From positions 310,121 through 374,120 of the forward strand of contig NC_057867.1 of assembly GCF_019393635.1 (NCBI RefSeq): DNA of 64,000 nt, in the 5' to 3' direction. Positions 43,560 to 54,739 of this stretch are shown here, one piece after another. The translations under genes were made by a program, and so were the position numbers. The DNA comes from Dromiciops gliroides (lineage: Eukaryota > Chordata > Mammalia > Microbiotheria > Microbiotheriidae). A model generated the notes under the pieces. It worked only from the letters and a program-made list of their open reading frames with translations, was not told where the DNA came from and searched no databases. Position 1 is the stretch's first letter; every line of letters starts with the position of its first letter.

Positions 43560-43736
43560 TCTCAATCTGCAGCTTGAAAATACTCACTAGCTTGGAGATG
43601 GTTTGGTTTGATGAAGCAAGAATCTGCATTTGGGCCTCTCTCCTTCAAGAAGGGACTCAGGGGAAATATCCCTGGGGTTCAGCTCAGACAGAGTCCCGAG
43701 CTGAAAAGGAGGAACTCGAAGGACAGAATTTCTGCA
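43560..43736 (-). mobile_element. ERV leader remnant, fossil
   Basis: Non-coding sequence just downstream (minus strand) of the primer site of the LTR at 43761. Read as leader. No long frame; the element is broken off here. Confidence 0.45.
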
Positions 43737-43756
43737 GGATCACATCAGGGTCACCA
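43737..43756 (-). promoter_or_regulatory. Primer-binding site, tRNA-Trp type
   Basis: Minus strand TGGTGACCCTGATGTGATCC; the tRNA-Trp complement is TGGTGACCCCGACGTGA, so it differs at two positions in 17. It lies 4 bp from the LTR end. Confidence 0.75.
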
Positions 43757-43760
43757 AAAC

Positions 43761-44400
43761 TGTCGCGAAAATTTCTAAGTCCAACAAAGGAAAAGAAACA
43801 GCAAAGTCTCCAAGCCATAGAGAATAGGTTTATTGAGAGAGGTCCTACCTCACAATAAAGCCAGTCAGTCAGGGGTAGGGTCTGAAAGACCCCAAGCAGT
43901 ACCAAGAGATGGTATTTATACCCCATACACTCTTCCCATTGCACCCTCAGAGAATTGCAAATGGCACAGAAGAGGATACGTTGAAACTTGAACATTATCT
44001 TTAGTGACCAAAGCCATCTAGCCAACTAAGCACCAGAGGGAAACAGTAAGTCCTGAAGTACATTTTTTTTTTTGGTGAGGCAATTGGGGTTAAGTGACTT
44101 GCCCAGGGTCACACAGCTAGTAAGTGTTAAGTGTCCGAGGCCGGATTTGAACTCAGGTACTCCTGAATCCAGGGCCGATGCTTTATCCACTGCACCACCT
44201 AGCTGCCCCCGAAGTACATTTCTAAAGCAACAAGGTTAGGTCTTTCATCCTGAAGCATACTTCTAAAGCAACAGGTCATAACTCTCAATGCTGATTGGTT
44301 CCTTCACCTTAGAAGATACTATTCTTAGTGTTGTTGTTAACCACAAGGCACCTTTTGAAAAAAGACATAACCACAAAGCTGATACATGACACTTAGTTGA
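43761..44400 (-). mobile_element. LTR (family E) with tRNA-Trp primer site, fossil
   Basis: The LTR ends (minus strand) in CGCGACA at 43761. It has AATAAA at 43829-43834 and a TATAAATACC box at 43911-43920. A WSINE1 is inserted at 44064-44209. The U3 start is not fixed. It reads as the 5' LTR of a minus-oriented class I-type provirus whose interior is mostly gone. Confidence 0.7.
44064..44209 (-). mobile_element. WSINE1 copy inside LTR
   Basis: TSD GAAGTACATTT on both sides. Confidence 0.95.
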
Positions 44401-44724
44401 ACATGTAACCACAACGGAGAGGGACAATGGTCAAGAGTCAAGTTTACAAGTACCACATTGACTCAAACTATGAAAAGAATATTCAGAAGACATAAAAGAA
44501 CAAGTTACACAATATCTATGCTCAGTGCTAGATTATTAAATTCTAAGGAACTAGAGAACATTTAAGATTAAGTAAATCACCATTAAAATTCAGTAAATCT
44601 CATTTTTGTAGTCAATAATACTGATTACTATCATAGTTAAAGCACTCACACTTTCAGCATTCAATCTATACTTTGTCTTAGACCTTTAAATCTCTAATCC
44701 TCAGTTTCCCTAAAGAAGCAGTGA

Positions 44725-44871
44725 GGGGCAGCTAGGTGGCACAGTGGATAAAGCACTGGCCCTGGATTCAGGAGGACCTGAGTTCAAATCTGGCCTCAAA
44801 CACTGATACTTACTAGCTGTGTGACCCTGGGCAAGTCACTTGACCCCAATTGCCTCACCAAAAAAAAAAAA
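44725..44871 (+). mobile_element. WSINE1 copy
   Basis: TSD AAAGAAGCAG on both sides, inside tandem unit 1. Confidence 0.93.
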
Positions 44872-45130
44872 AGAAGCAGCAGTAAACATTTTTATAATAT
44901 ATATCCAATGAAGACACAGTCATTTCCAAAACGAGGATGCTCATAATCATGTCACACGGATGTTTACATTTCTCTGAGGCTCAGTTTCCCTGATATTCAC
45001 TAATAGGGACCATAAGCCTAGACAACTTTAGATATTTTCACAATAGGCCCTTAGGTTGCTTAGCTCTCCATTTTCCATCTAGTACAATAAGATTAATATA
45101 TGATTTAAATTTTATATATTTAAAGATCTA

Positions 45131-45299
45131 GGGGCAGCTAGGTGGCACAGTGGATAGAGCACCAGCCCTGGAATCAGGAGGACCTGAGTTCAAATCCAGC
45201 CTCAGACACTTAACACTTACTAGCTGTGTGACTCTGGGCAAGTCACTTAACTCCAATTGCCTCACCAAAAAAAAAAAAAAAAGGCAAAAAAAAAAAAAA
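45131..45299 (+). mobile_element. WSINE1 copy
   Basis: AAGATCTAGG flanks it on both sides; double A-run tail. Confidence 0.92.
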
Positions 45300-46429
45300 C
45301 CCTAGCAAGATCTAGGTTCCTTTTTATGATGTCACATGGCTGTTTACATTTCCCTCAGCCTCAGTTATCCTGATATTCACTAATTGGGGCTATACTCTAA
45401 ACCTAGACAGCTTTGATATTTTCACACTAGGCACTTATGTTTTTTAGGTCTCAGTTTTCCATCTACTTCAATTTGATTTTTGTATAATGTAAATTTATTT
45501 TTTAAAAGTCTTAGATTCTGTGGCCCCCAAAAGACCTGTAAGATTCTGTGTTGGACCACGTTTGAGGATTCAAAGAGGTCCCTTTCAATGACAAATCCTC
45601 AGTTTCCCTAAAGAAACATTGGTGCTGCTTGGATTATAAAGCCAATGAAGGCAAACTCAGTTTAACAAGTAAGAGCCTTATAATGTTGTCACAGGGATCT
45701 TTATATTTTCCTCATCCTAAGTCTCCCTGATATTGAATAATAGAGCCTTTAATCTAAATCTATACAGCTTTAGGGAGTTTCAAAATGGGCCCTGGAGTTC
45801 CTTACTTCTCAGTTTCCCATCAAGTTCGCTTAGGGTTTTTGCTGATTTCAATTTGATTTTCTTTTTGAAAAGCACTGGATTCTATGGCCACAGAAGGCAT
45901 TGTCAGACTTTGTCTTAGACCAGCTTTGTGAATTCACAAAGGTTCCTTTAAAACTCTAATCTTCAGTTTCTCTAAAGTAGCAGTGAACTGTTTTATAATA
46001 GCATCCTAGCTCATAGTCATGTCATCTGGATATTTACATTTCTCTCAGGCTCAGTTTCCCTGATATTCACAAATAGGGATGCTTCTCTAATTCTAGACCA
46101 CTTTAGTTATTTTCACACATGGATTTTCTGTTTCTTAGGTCTCAGTTTTCTATCTACTTCAATTTGATTTTTGTATGATTTAAATTTTATTTTATTTTTT
46201 TAAAGGTCTTGGATTCTCTGGCCACTTAAGGCCTTGTCATAAACTGGGATGGATCAGCTTTGAGATCCCTTACAATCCTTGATCCTCAGTATCTTCACTC
46301 AAGCACTGGAGTTGCTTCTATTCTCAAGCCACTGAAGGGTCAGTCAGTTTGACCACTTGTAACATGTGAGTGATGTCCTATTTGGTCTCTCTATCCCCCT
46401 CAACCTTATTTTCCTCAGCTTTCGCTGAA

Positions 46430-46920
46430 AGGGAAGTCCGTGCTGGAGAATAAGATCGGAAGGAAGAGGACCATGCAGACCCTGATCTCATCCAAGTCCT
46501 TCAACATGTTTGCAAGCCTATGGAAGACTGCAATGTGGCCTCCTCCAGAGTACTGCTTCTTGGCTGGGTCTGCCAAGAGTGTTCCATCAGTGGGATTTCC
46601 ATAAGGTTGTACCTACCTGAAGAGGACTTTTCTGTAATGACTGAGATGCTCCACAAATTTCTCAGCTTCCTGAATCTTACCTGTGCTCTTTGAACCCCGG
46701 GCCAGAAATCTATCCCCTGGTGACTGAATTCTGGGAACATGGTTAGATCCTTCATTTCTGCTGCGCGGGCGGGCACTCCACTCACTCCTGCTGCCGCCAC
46801 CCTTTGGAGAAAGGAAGAAGGGATGAAAGGAGCCCTTGAACATGCACCGAGAACATTCAAGTGTGTCAATTGTGTTCAGATTTTAAAGCTACCACCTGCT
46901 CTCTTAATCATGCATTCTGT
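46430..46920. other. Unique insert in the tandem array, possible exon on minus strand
   Basis: Two good splice-donor matches on the minus strand (CAG|GTAAG with GT at 46680-46679; CAG|GTAGGT with GT near 46616) and a GC-rich patch at 46760-46800. A 76-codon minus frame (46613-46843) has no known domain. A non-coding exon is possible; evidence is weak. Confidence 0.25.
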
Positions 46921-47282
46921 ATTTGCTTAATGACAGTTACTACAGGAATCTGCAACCATTGAGGGGAAAGGTTCTGATGAAAACACTGTAATTCAGTATT
47001 TACGAGTGCATATTTTGGCAGGATTTACTCTTCCCTCCACTTCTTTTCTTGCTTTGTCATGACAAATGTAAAAGGGAAAAAACTTGTGAGTGATGTCACA
47101 TTGGCCTCAGCCTCATTTTTCCAGTCACTAGTAGGTCATGGACTATATGCCTACTACCCCGTACATGACCTCACACTGGTCCCTTGAGGTTCTAAGATCC
47201 AAGTTTCCCCTCCAATTCCATTAGGTGTTTGGATGCTTTTTAAAAATTTTACTTTTCTTTGATTTTTAAAAAACATTTGAAT

Positions 47283-47360
47283 TGCTCTCTTATCTCTCTC
47301 TCTCTTGCTGAGAGACTGAGAGAGACAGAGACAAAGAGATAAGGAGACAGAGATATGTGC

Positions 47361-47391
<31 letters not shown>

Positions 47392-47392
47392 G
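47283..47392. repeat. (CT)n/(GAGA)n and (TA)n microsatellites
   Basis: CTCT and GAGAGACAGA runs from 47283, then about 15 TA units at 47360-47388. Confidence 0.9.
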
Positions 47393-47790
47393 CTTACTGC
47401 CAAAACTTGTGCAATGGTAATAAATGAAAAAACACAGTTTCAGCTTCATTTAAAAAGTACCACCTCCATTTTCCTCACAGACCACGCTGGGGCTCGGACC
47501 CTCATCCTAAAGTGGCCACAGCTGTTCCTCCTGCTGCCCTGACTGAGAGAAGTGACCCCTTGGCCGGGCCTACTCCTCCCTACTCCTCCCTTCTCCTCCC
47601 CTCCCCCTGTATTTCGTGCTTTGGCTGAAGGCACGCGATCCCCACGCACACATGCCCACCCTAAGCCCCCCTACCCTCCTCCCTTGCTCTGCCCTTGCCC
47701 CGTACATGCCCACCACACCACCAAGCCTTCACCAGTCCAGGACCCTGCGCTTCCTCCTCACCCTACCTGCCCCCCGGCATCCTCTAAATC
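47393..47790. other. C-rich unique stretch
   Basis: CCTCC/CCCTCC-rich; no gene recognised. Confidence 0.35.
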
Positions 47791-47951
47791 TTTTTTTTTT
47801 TTTTTTTTTTTTTTTAGTGAGGCAATTGGGGTTAAGTGACTTGCCCAGGGTCACACAGCTAGTAAGTGTTAAGTGTCTGAGGCCGGATTTGAACTCAGGT
47901 ACTCCTGACTCCAGGGCCAGTGCTCTATCCACTGTGCCACCTAGCTGCCCC
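47791..47951 (-). mobile_element. WSINE1 copy
   Basis: TSD GGCATCCTCTAAATC on both sides. Confidence 0.95.
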
Positions 47952-48519
47952 AGGCATCCTCTAAATCAATCTCAACTGACAGTCTGCCTTGGCACAGCAA
48001 AGAGAAACCTAGGGCCCTTTGACCTTCACAAGACTGAGGCAGCAGAAGCCTTTGGGCCCTTAGGAGGGAAGCCCCTGCAAGAGACAGAGCCCATGACAGG
48101 GAGAAGCCATCGTTGGGCCACCTTTAGGGCATGACAGCCCACTGGGCTGCATGGAACACGTTTCACGCACACCATGCTTTGCCCAGGACAAAGAGCAGAT
48201 ATTCTAGAAACCCTTAATTCCTCATGAGCTACACCAAGGATCGACTTTATGACACCCTAACTGGGACCCCAATATCCCTCAGCAATTTAACACATTATAA
48301 GAGGCCAGAGAAACGTGGGGAAAGGCAAGGAAATTATGTGCTAGTGAAACAGATAACTGGCAAACATTTCTTCATACGCCTGGGCATGGTGATGGAAGCC
48401 CTAATACATTTTAGGACAGATGAGGGAAGAGTGCCAAGCTGCCAATATGCTGGCTTAAATCCCTTCAATCCGACAGATGCACATGTCATTGGTAGTTGCT
48501 TTTTTCCAGCAATCTCTAA
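47952..48519. other. Unclassified stretch
   Basis: A 191-codon plus frame (48224-48799) starts here, but its second half is L1 3' end; the first half has no known domain. Confidence 0.35.
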
Positions 48520-49185
48520 CAGAAATAAAGGACATGTTTTGAAAGGCAGTGAGTGCCCACTGACAGGTTTCTATCCCAAACACATCCCCCAAAAGAGCAA
48601 AGGGCCTATTTGTACAAAAATATGTCTAGCAGCTCTTTTGCTGGTGGCAAACAATTGCAAATCCAAGGGATGCCCATCAATTGGGGAATGGCTAAACAGG
48701 CTGTGGGATACAATGGGGATGGAATATTATTGTGCTCTAAGAAATGACAAGGAGGATGACTTCGGAAAGGCCTGGAAAGACATGTATGAACTGAGGTAAA
48801 CTGAAGTGAGCAGAACCAAGACAACATTGTGCACAGTGACAGCAATATTGTTTCATGAAGAACTCCAAATGACTTGGCTATTCTCAGCAATACAATGAAC
48901 CAAGACAATCCCAAAGGACTGTGGATGAAACATACTATCCACCTCCAAAGAAAGAACTGATATTGATGCAACACACTGAAGCAGGCTATATTTCACTTGC
49001 TTTCACTTTTTTCTTTTAATCAAGTTTTTTTGTACAAAATGACAAATATGGTAATGTTTTACATAATCATAACATGTATAACCCATATATGATTGTTTGC
49101 TGCCTCAGGAAGGGGTAAAGAGATTGAGGGAAAGATGGATACAAATTGAAACTCAAAACTATAAATAAAAAGGTTTACTATTTTT
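48520..49185 (+). mobile_element. L1 LINE 3' end (older subfamily)
   Basis: KEQRAYLYKNMSSSSFAGGKQLQIQGMPINWGMAKQ-type block (a few frames broken), then ACTGAAGTGAGCAGAACCAA, then a 3' UTR ending AACTATAAATAAAAAGG. Confidence 0.85.
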
Positions 49186-49247
49186 AAAAATGGATGAGGT
49201 CAAAATGCTGTACCTTTCTTTAATTTTTAAAAAATCATTTGACATAA

Positions 49248-49401
49248 GGGGAGCAGCTAGGTGGCACAATAGGTAAAGCACCGGCCCTGGATTCAGGAGG
49301 ACCTGAGTTCAAATCTGGTCTCAGACACTTGACACTTACTAGCTGTGTGACCCTGGGCAAGTCACTTAACCCTCATTGCCCCACAAAAAAAAAAAGAAAA
49401 G
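49248..49401 (+). mobile_element. WSINE1 copy
   Basis: Full length with an A-rich tail. Confidence 0.92.
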
Positions 49402-49443
49402 AAACCTATTGCAATAGTCCCTCCTGGCTGGAGAAAATTTCAA

Positions 49444-49600
49444 GGGCATCTAGGTGGTGCATGGATAGAGCATTGGGCCTGAAATCAGGAAGACTCATTT
49501 TCCTAAGTTCAAATTTGGCCTCAGACATTCACTAATTGTGTGACTCTGGGCAAGTTACTTAACCCTGTTTGTCTTAGTTCCTCATCTGTCCAGGTGAGAC
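49444..49600 (+). mobile_element. Older WSINE-related SINE
   Basis: Same head and CORE, but the sequence continues past the CORE with CTTAGTTCCTCATCTGTCCA instead of a poly(A) tail. This is an older sister family. Confidence 0.8.
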
Positions 49601-49796
49601 TTTGATCCCTGCCAGGAGGGGAAACAAGAAGTTAAAGTAAGAGGTTGACTGTTCTCCTAGGGTTACTTAGGCTAGAATCATATCTTCCCCCAAAAAAAAT
49701 ATTATTAGTCTAAGATAAATAATTTCTGGGTTCAAGCTGAGCCTTTGAGCAGTATACCATAACAGGGAAGTAGTTCCATTAAGAATACACATAGTA

Positions 49797-49947
49797 GGGG
49801 CAGCTAGGTGGCGCAGTGCATAAAGCACCGGCCCTGGATTCAGGAGGACCTGAGTTCAAATCTAGCCTCAGACACATGACACTTGCTAGCTGTGTGACCC
49901 TGGGGCAAGTCACTAAACCCTCAATGCCCCACAAAAAAAAAAAAAAA
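49797..49947 (+). mobile_element. WSINE1 copy
   Basis: Full length; tail of A and GAAAAGG units (49947-49998). Confidence 0.92.
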
Positions 49948-50179
49948 GAGAGAAAAGAAAAGGAAAAAAAAGGAAAGGAAAAGGAAAAAAGAGGAAGATT
50001 ACATACGGTAAATAGCAAATAAATCCATTTATCCATGGTCATAGCAAATTAGAGAAACTGTTTTTTTCATTCATTCATGTCCCACTCTGTGTGGCAATGA
50101 CTTTGTGGGAAATGACCATTGTTCCAGGCATGTGTTCCAGGAGTGTATTTTTTAGGCGTGTGTTCCAGGCATGTGTTCT

Positions 50180-52523
50180 TTAAAAAAAAAAAAAAAAGTA
50201 TTTTATTATTTTCTAGTTACATGTAGAAATAGTTTTCAACATTTGTTTATATATGATTTCAAATTTCAAATTTTTCTCCCTCCCTCCCTCCCCTCCCTCC
50301 CCTAGACAGCAGGCAATCTGATATAGGTTATATATACATAATATCATTAAACATATTTCTGTATTAGTCAGGTTATACGAGAAGAATCAGAGCACAAAGG
50401 AAAAACCTCGAATCAGAAAACCAACAGCAAAAGAAATAGTATGGTCCACTCAGCATCCATATTCCACAGTTCCTTTTTTCCTGGATTTGGAGAGCCTTTT
50501 CCATCATGAGTCCTTTGGAACTTTCTTGTTCCATTGGATTGGTGAGAAGAATCTAGTCTATCACAGTTGATCAACACATAATGTTTATGATACTGTGTAT
50601 AATGTTCTTCTGGTTCTGGTCATCTCACTCATCATCAGTCCATGCAAGTCCTTCTAGGCTTCTTCAAACTCCTCCTGCTCATTGTTTCTTACAGCACAAT
50701 AAAATTCCATTACATTCATATACCACAACTTGTTCAATCATTCCCCAATTGATGGGCATCCCCTCAATTTCCAATTCCTTGCCACCACAAAAAGAGCAGC
50801 TATAAATATTTTTGTACATGTGGGTCCTTTTCCCTTTTTTATGATCTCTTTGGGAAAAAGACCCCAAAGTGGTATTGCTGGGTCAAAGGTATGCACAGCT
50901 TTATAGCCCTTTGGGCATAATTCCAAATTGCTCTCCAGAATGGTTGGATCAGTTCACAGCTCCACCACCAATGCATTAGTGTTCCAATTTTTCCACAGCT
51001 TCTCCAACATTTATTATTTTCCTTTTTTGTCATATTAGCCAATCTGATAGGTGTCAGGTGGTACCTCAGAGTTGTTTTAATTTGTATCTCTCTAATCAAT
51101 AGTGATCTAGAGCATTTTTTCATATGGGAATAGATAGCTTTGATTTCTTCATCAGAAAACTGCCTGTTCATATCCTTTGACCATTCTTCAATTGGGGAAT
51201 GACTTGGATTCTTATAAATTTGATTTAGTTTCCTATATATTTTAGAAATGAGGCCTTTATCAGAAGTACCGGCCATAAAAATTGTTTCCCAGCTTTCTGC
51301 ATCCCTTCTAATTTTGGATGTATTGCTTATGTTTGTAAAAAAAAAAAACTTTTAAATTTAATGTAATCAAAATCATCCATTTTGCATTTCATAATATTCT
51401 CTATCTCTTGTTTGGTCATAAGCTGTTTTCCTTTCCAAAGATCTGAAAGGTAGACTATTCCTTTCTCTCCTAATTTACCTATGGTATCACCTCTTATGTC
51501 TAAATCATGTATCCATTTTGACCTTATTTTAGTATAAGGTATCAGATGTTGGTCTATGCCTAATTTCTGCCATACTATCTTCCAGTTTTCCCAGCAGGTT
51601 TTGTCAAATACTGAATTCCTATCCCAGAAGCTGGGGTCTTTGGGTTTATCAAACAGTACATTACTAATGTCATTTACTACTGTGTCTCCTGTGCCTCGCC
51701 TATTCCATTGGTCTTCCACTCTATTTCTTAGCCAGTACCAAATAGTTTTGATGACTGCCGCTTTACAGTAGAGCTCCAGTTTTGGTACAGCTAACCCACC
51801 TTCCTGTGCATTTTTTTTCATTATTTCCATTGATATTCTTGACTTTTTGTTTTTCCAGATGAATTTTGTTATTATTTTTTCTAGCTCTATAAAATAATTT
51901 TTAGGTAGTCTGGTTGGTATGGCACTGAATAAGTAAATTAATTTAGGTAGAACTGTCATTTTTACTATATTACTATATTAGCTTGGCAATTGATATCTTT
52001 CCAATTATTTAGATCTGATTTGATTTGTGTGAAAAGTGTTTTGTAATTGTGTTCATAGAGTGCCTGGGTTTGTTATATTATCTACAGCAACTTTAAATGG
52101 AATTTCTCTTTCTATCTCTTGCTGCTGGACTTTGTTGGTCATGTATAGAAATGCTGATGATTTATGTGGATTTATTTTATATCCTGCTACTTTGCTAAAG
52201 TTGTTCATTGTTTCAAGTAATTTTTGAGTTGATTCTCTAGGATTCTCTAAGTATACCATCATATCATCTGCAAAGAGTGATAGTTTTGGTTCCTCCTTGC
52301 CTATTCTAATTCCTTTAATTCCTTTTTCTTCTCTGATTGCTAAAGCTAACATTTCTAGGACAATATTGAATAATAGGGGTGATAATGGACATCCCTGTTT
52401 CACCGTGATATTATTGGGAAGGCCTCTAACTTATCTCCATTGCATATAATGCTTGCTGATGGTTTTAGGTAGATACTGCTTATTATTTTAGGGAAATCTC
52501 CACCTATTCCTAAACTCTCAATG
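50180..52523 (-). mobile_element. Young L1 LINE, 5'-truncated, inverted relative to 38.9 kb copy
   Basis: Starts (3' end) with poly(T) at 50180-50200 and runs to 52523 on the minus strand. Frames: 210 codons (51327-51959), 145 codons (50839-51276) and 116 codons (52053-52403, with [11 protein letters not shown] and [10 protein letters not shown]). The 200 or so codons after MTVLPKLIYLF are the same as in the 40439 frame of the other L1 apart from the third residue. A longer T-run at FKSFFF shifts the frame where the other copy stays open. It is truncated in the reverse transcriptase and joined to a MIR. Confidence 0.93.
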
Positions 52524-52529
52524 ACTGAA

Positions 52530-52655
52530 CACTGGCATCTTGTGGCCTGGAGCAAATCTCTTTCCTCTCTGAGCCTCAGTTTTCCCATCTGGAAAATAAA
52601 GAGGTGGGACTAGAGAACCTCTGATGTCCCTTCCAGCTCTACGTCTATAAACTTA
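52530..52655 (+). mobile_element. MIR remnant
   Basis: CTCTGAGCCTCAGTTTTCCC, AATAAAGAGGTGGGACTAGA, CTTCCAGCTCTACGTCTATA: MIR 3' block, cut by the L1 at its 5' side. Confidence 0.75.
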
Positions 52656-52932
52656 CAATAGTCCAAGTCTTATTTTAGATACTTATATAGATATTCCCTA
52701 TAGATTCCAGGTAGTATCTACAAGCTACTACAGATTAAAACAGAAACCTGTGGCCAGAACAGCAAGGTAGTATTTGAAATCAGCAATGTGGCATCTAAAG
52801 TCAGGAAGAAAACAAATGCAGGTGATTATAATCAAATAAATAAAGCCTTGCTGGTAATTAGATTTTTTTTTAACTTGAAGCCCCTGTCCAGAAGGCAAGA
52901 GTAATTTCGATTTGCATTAGAACTTGGCAAGA

Positions 52933-53090
52933 GGGGCAGCGAGGTGGCCCAGTGGATAGAGCACCAGCCCTGGAGTCAGGAGGACCTGAGTTCAACTCCG
53001 GCCTCAGACACTTAATACTTACTAGCTCTGTGACCCTGGGCAAGTCACTTAACCCCAATTGCCACACACACACACCTACACAAACAAAGA
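52933..53090 (+). mobile_element. WSINE1 copy
   Basis: Full length; the tail is a CACACA/CAAA mix. Confidence 0.92.
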
Positions 53091-53306
53091 AAAAGACCCT
53101 GAAGAGATGGAAGATTGGGATGTACATTCATAGATACCACAAAGAGAAGAGTCCATCCAGCAATACTTAGAGAAGTAAGACATTGCTGCCGATTGAAAGT
53201 ATAAAGACTTCGGAAGGCAGATCTAGAAAGTGGGCAAAGGGTTAAGAAGATGGAATTCAAGCAAAGGATTTGTATTTTTGGACCATGGCTTTAAAATATA
53301 ACAATG

Positions 53307-53387
53307 GGGGCAGCGAGGTGGCGCAGTGGATAGAGCACCGGCCCTGGATTCAGGAGGACCTGAGTTCAAATCTGACCTCAGATACTG
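53307..53387 (+). mobile_element. WSINE1, 3'-truncated
   Basis: Head and B box only, ending CAGATACTG. It is followed at once by about 27 bp of L1 (TTGGTCATGTATAGAAATAC), which is unusual because SINEs are normally 5'-truncated. It suggests a deletion or recombination joint. Confidence 0.8.
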
Positions 53388-53608
53388 TTGGTCATGTATA
53401 GAAATACTGATGCCTCCAATCTTTCTTCCCTAATCCATCTTCCACAAAGTTACCAAAGTGATATTTCTAAAGCATAGGTCTGACCACGTTACTCCAAACT
53501 CTTTTGTTTGGCATTCTAACCCTTTCACAATCTGTGCCTTTGCATAGGCTGTTCCTCATGCCTGGCATACCCCCCTCTTTCCCTCTACCTGTTAGAATCT
53601 CTCATTCA

Positions 53609-53610
<2 letters not shown>

Positions 53611-53649
<39 letters not shown>
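53611..53649. repeat. (TC)n microsatellite
   Basis: About 18 TC units at the tail side of a minus-strand WSINE1. Confidence 0.95.
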
Positions 53650-53784
53650 GCAGGGCAATGAGGGTTAAGTGACTTGCCCAGGGTCACACAGCTAGTAAGT
53701 GTCAAGTGTCTGAGGCCAGATTTGAACTCAGGTCCTCCTGAATCCAGGGCTAGTGTTCTATCTGCTTTGCCACCTAGCTGCCCC
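53650..53784 (-). mobile_element. WSINE1 copy
   Basis: Full length; the TC microsatellite replaces its poly(T). Confidence 0.92.
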
Positions 53785-53825
53785 TCTAATTCTCTTTAAA
53801 GCCAGCAGGCAAAGACCTCCCACCC

Positions 53826-54178
53826 AGGCTACTAGCACTAGGGAAGATGAAAGCAGTCTTGCTATACACTGGGAGCCCAGGAGGTCAAAGCCAAAGACAA
53901 TCCAACAAGGAGGAGCAAGCTCTGTCTAGCTGAGTCTGGGCTCTGCAGGTCATTAGCTGCAGATGCAAACTGAACTGGGCAGTCAGGGTCAGGCCCACGG
54001 TTACTCAAAACCTCAAGTTGCCAAATTGTCAGATAGCCTGAGTGGAGGGCCAGCTTGTGGTCTGTCCCCAAAGCCTGGAAACCATTTAGATAACATCACC
54101 CTGGTGCCTGGTGGTCCCTAGATCTCAGTTGCCTCTTCTGTCACATTAGGGAATGGATGCTTTAAAAAAATTACTCTT
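53826..54178. other. Unique stretch
   Basis: No recognised feature. Confidence 0.35.
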
Positions 54179-54179
54179 C

Positions 54180-54738
54180 GGGCAGCTGGATAAAGCACTG
54201 GCCTGGGGTTCAAGAGCACCTGAGTTCAAATCCAGCCTCAGACACTTGACACTTACTAGCTGTGTGACCCTGGGCAATGAAGCAGCCAGCACTTCTTATC
54301 TAGGGCATGAGAAGGGGCAGAAGGCCATACGAATACCAGGAGTCAGGGTTTCCTTCTAAAATGCAGCAAGCTTCTTTATTCCCCTGTCAACAATCCTCTT
54401 ATAGTAAAACAGAGCATGAGCTCGTGAGAACATTCTTGAGTAACAAAACCATCCATCAAGTTACAAGTGACAGTCACAGCGTATTCCCAGGAACTGTTAC
54501 TGGATATTGAGGCCACCTGGCTCTTTGTTTATACCTTAAGGCCCATGAGAACTTTCCCTCCTAACAATTTTGTTACACTGTCGTCCTTGATTCTCAGGAC
54601 ATTTTGACCGTTCCCATTAACCCAAAGGTTTTGGCATAACAGCGGGGAGGGGAACTTCAGAAAAGGCCTTCTGAGTTCTCTACAGGGAAAGTCACTTAAC
54701 CCTCATTGCCCCGCAAAAACAAAACAAATAAAACAAAA
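54180..54738 (+). mobile_element. WSINE1 copy split by a solo LTR
   Basis: Head and CORE at 54180-54277; the rest (AGTCACTTAACCCTCATTGC and A-rich tail) resumes at 54688. The SINE was in place before the LTR arrived. Confidence 0.93.
54278..54684 (-). mobile_element. Solo LTR (family G), fossil
   Basis: 407 bp, TGAAGCAGCC...GTTCTCTACA on the plus strand, flanked by GGGCAA (54272-54277) and GGGAAA (54685-54690). These are one change from a 6 bp duplication of the WSINE1 sequence GGGCAA. The AATAAA signal is on the minus strand (54375-54380). A 6 bp TSD fits class II (beta-like) ERVs. No internal part. Confidence 0.88.
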
Positions 54739-54739
54739 T

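Larger units (their letters stand above)
44600..47265. repeat. Diverged tandem array, unit about 335-360 bp
   Basis: The order 'CCTCAGTTTCCCTAAAGAAG..; ..TGTCACRYGGMTGTTTACAT; CTCAGTTTCCCTGATATTCA; TAGACxxCTTTAGATATTTT; TCAGTTTTCCATCTAC; CAATTTGATTTTTGTATR; GATTCTRTGGCCAC' repeats, with the GATATTSAMTAAT block at about 44988, 45370, 45728 and 46062. Spacings of 358 and 334 bp between the last three are free of insertions. The first unit holds two WSINE1s and is partly deleted. More decayed parts lie at 46270-46430 and 47080-47265. A separate piece is at 54740-55140. Confidence 0.75.
53413..53825 (+). mobile_element. L2/CR1-type LINE 3' fragment, split by WSINE1
   Basis: TTCCACAAAGTTACCAAAGTG, TAGGCTGTTCCTCATGCCTG and, after the SINE, TCTAATTCTCTTTAAAGCC follow the L2 3' order. 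Confidence 0.65.
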
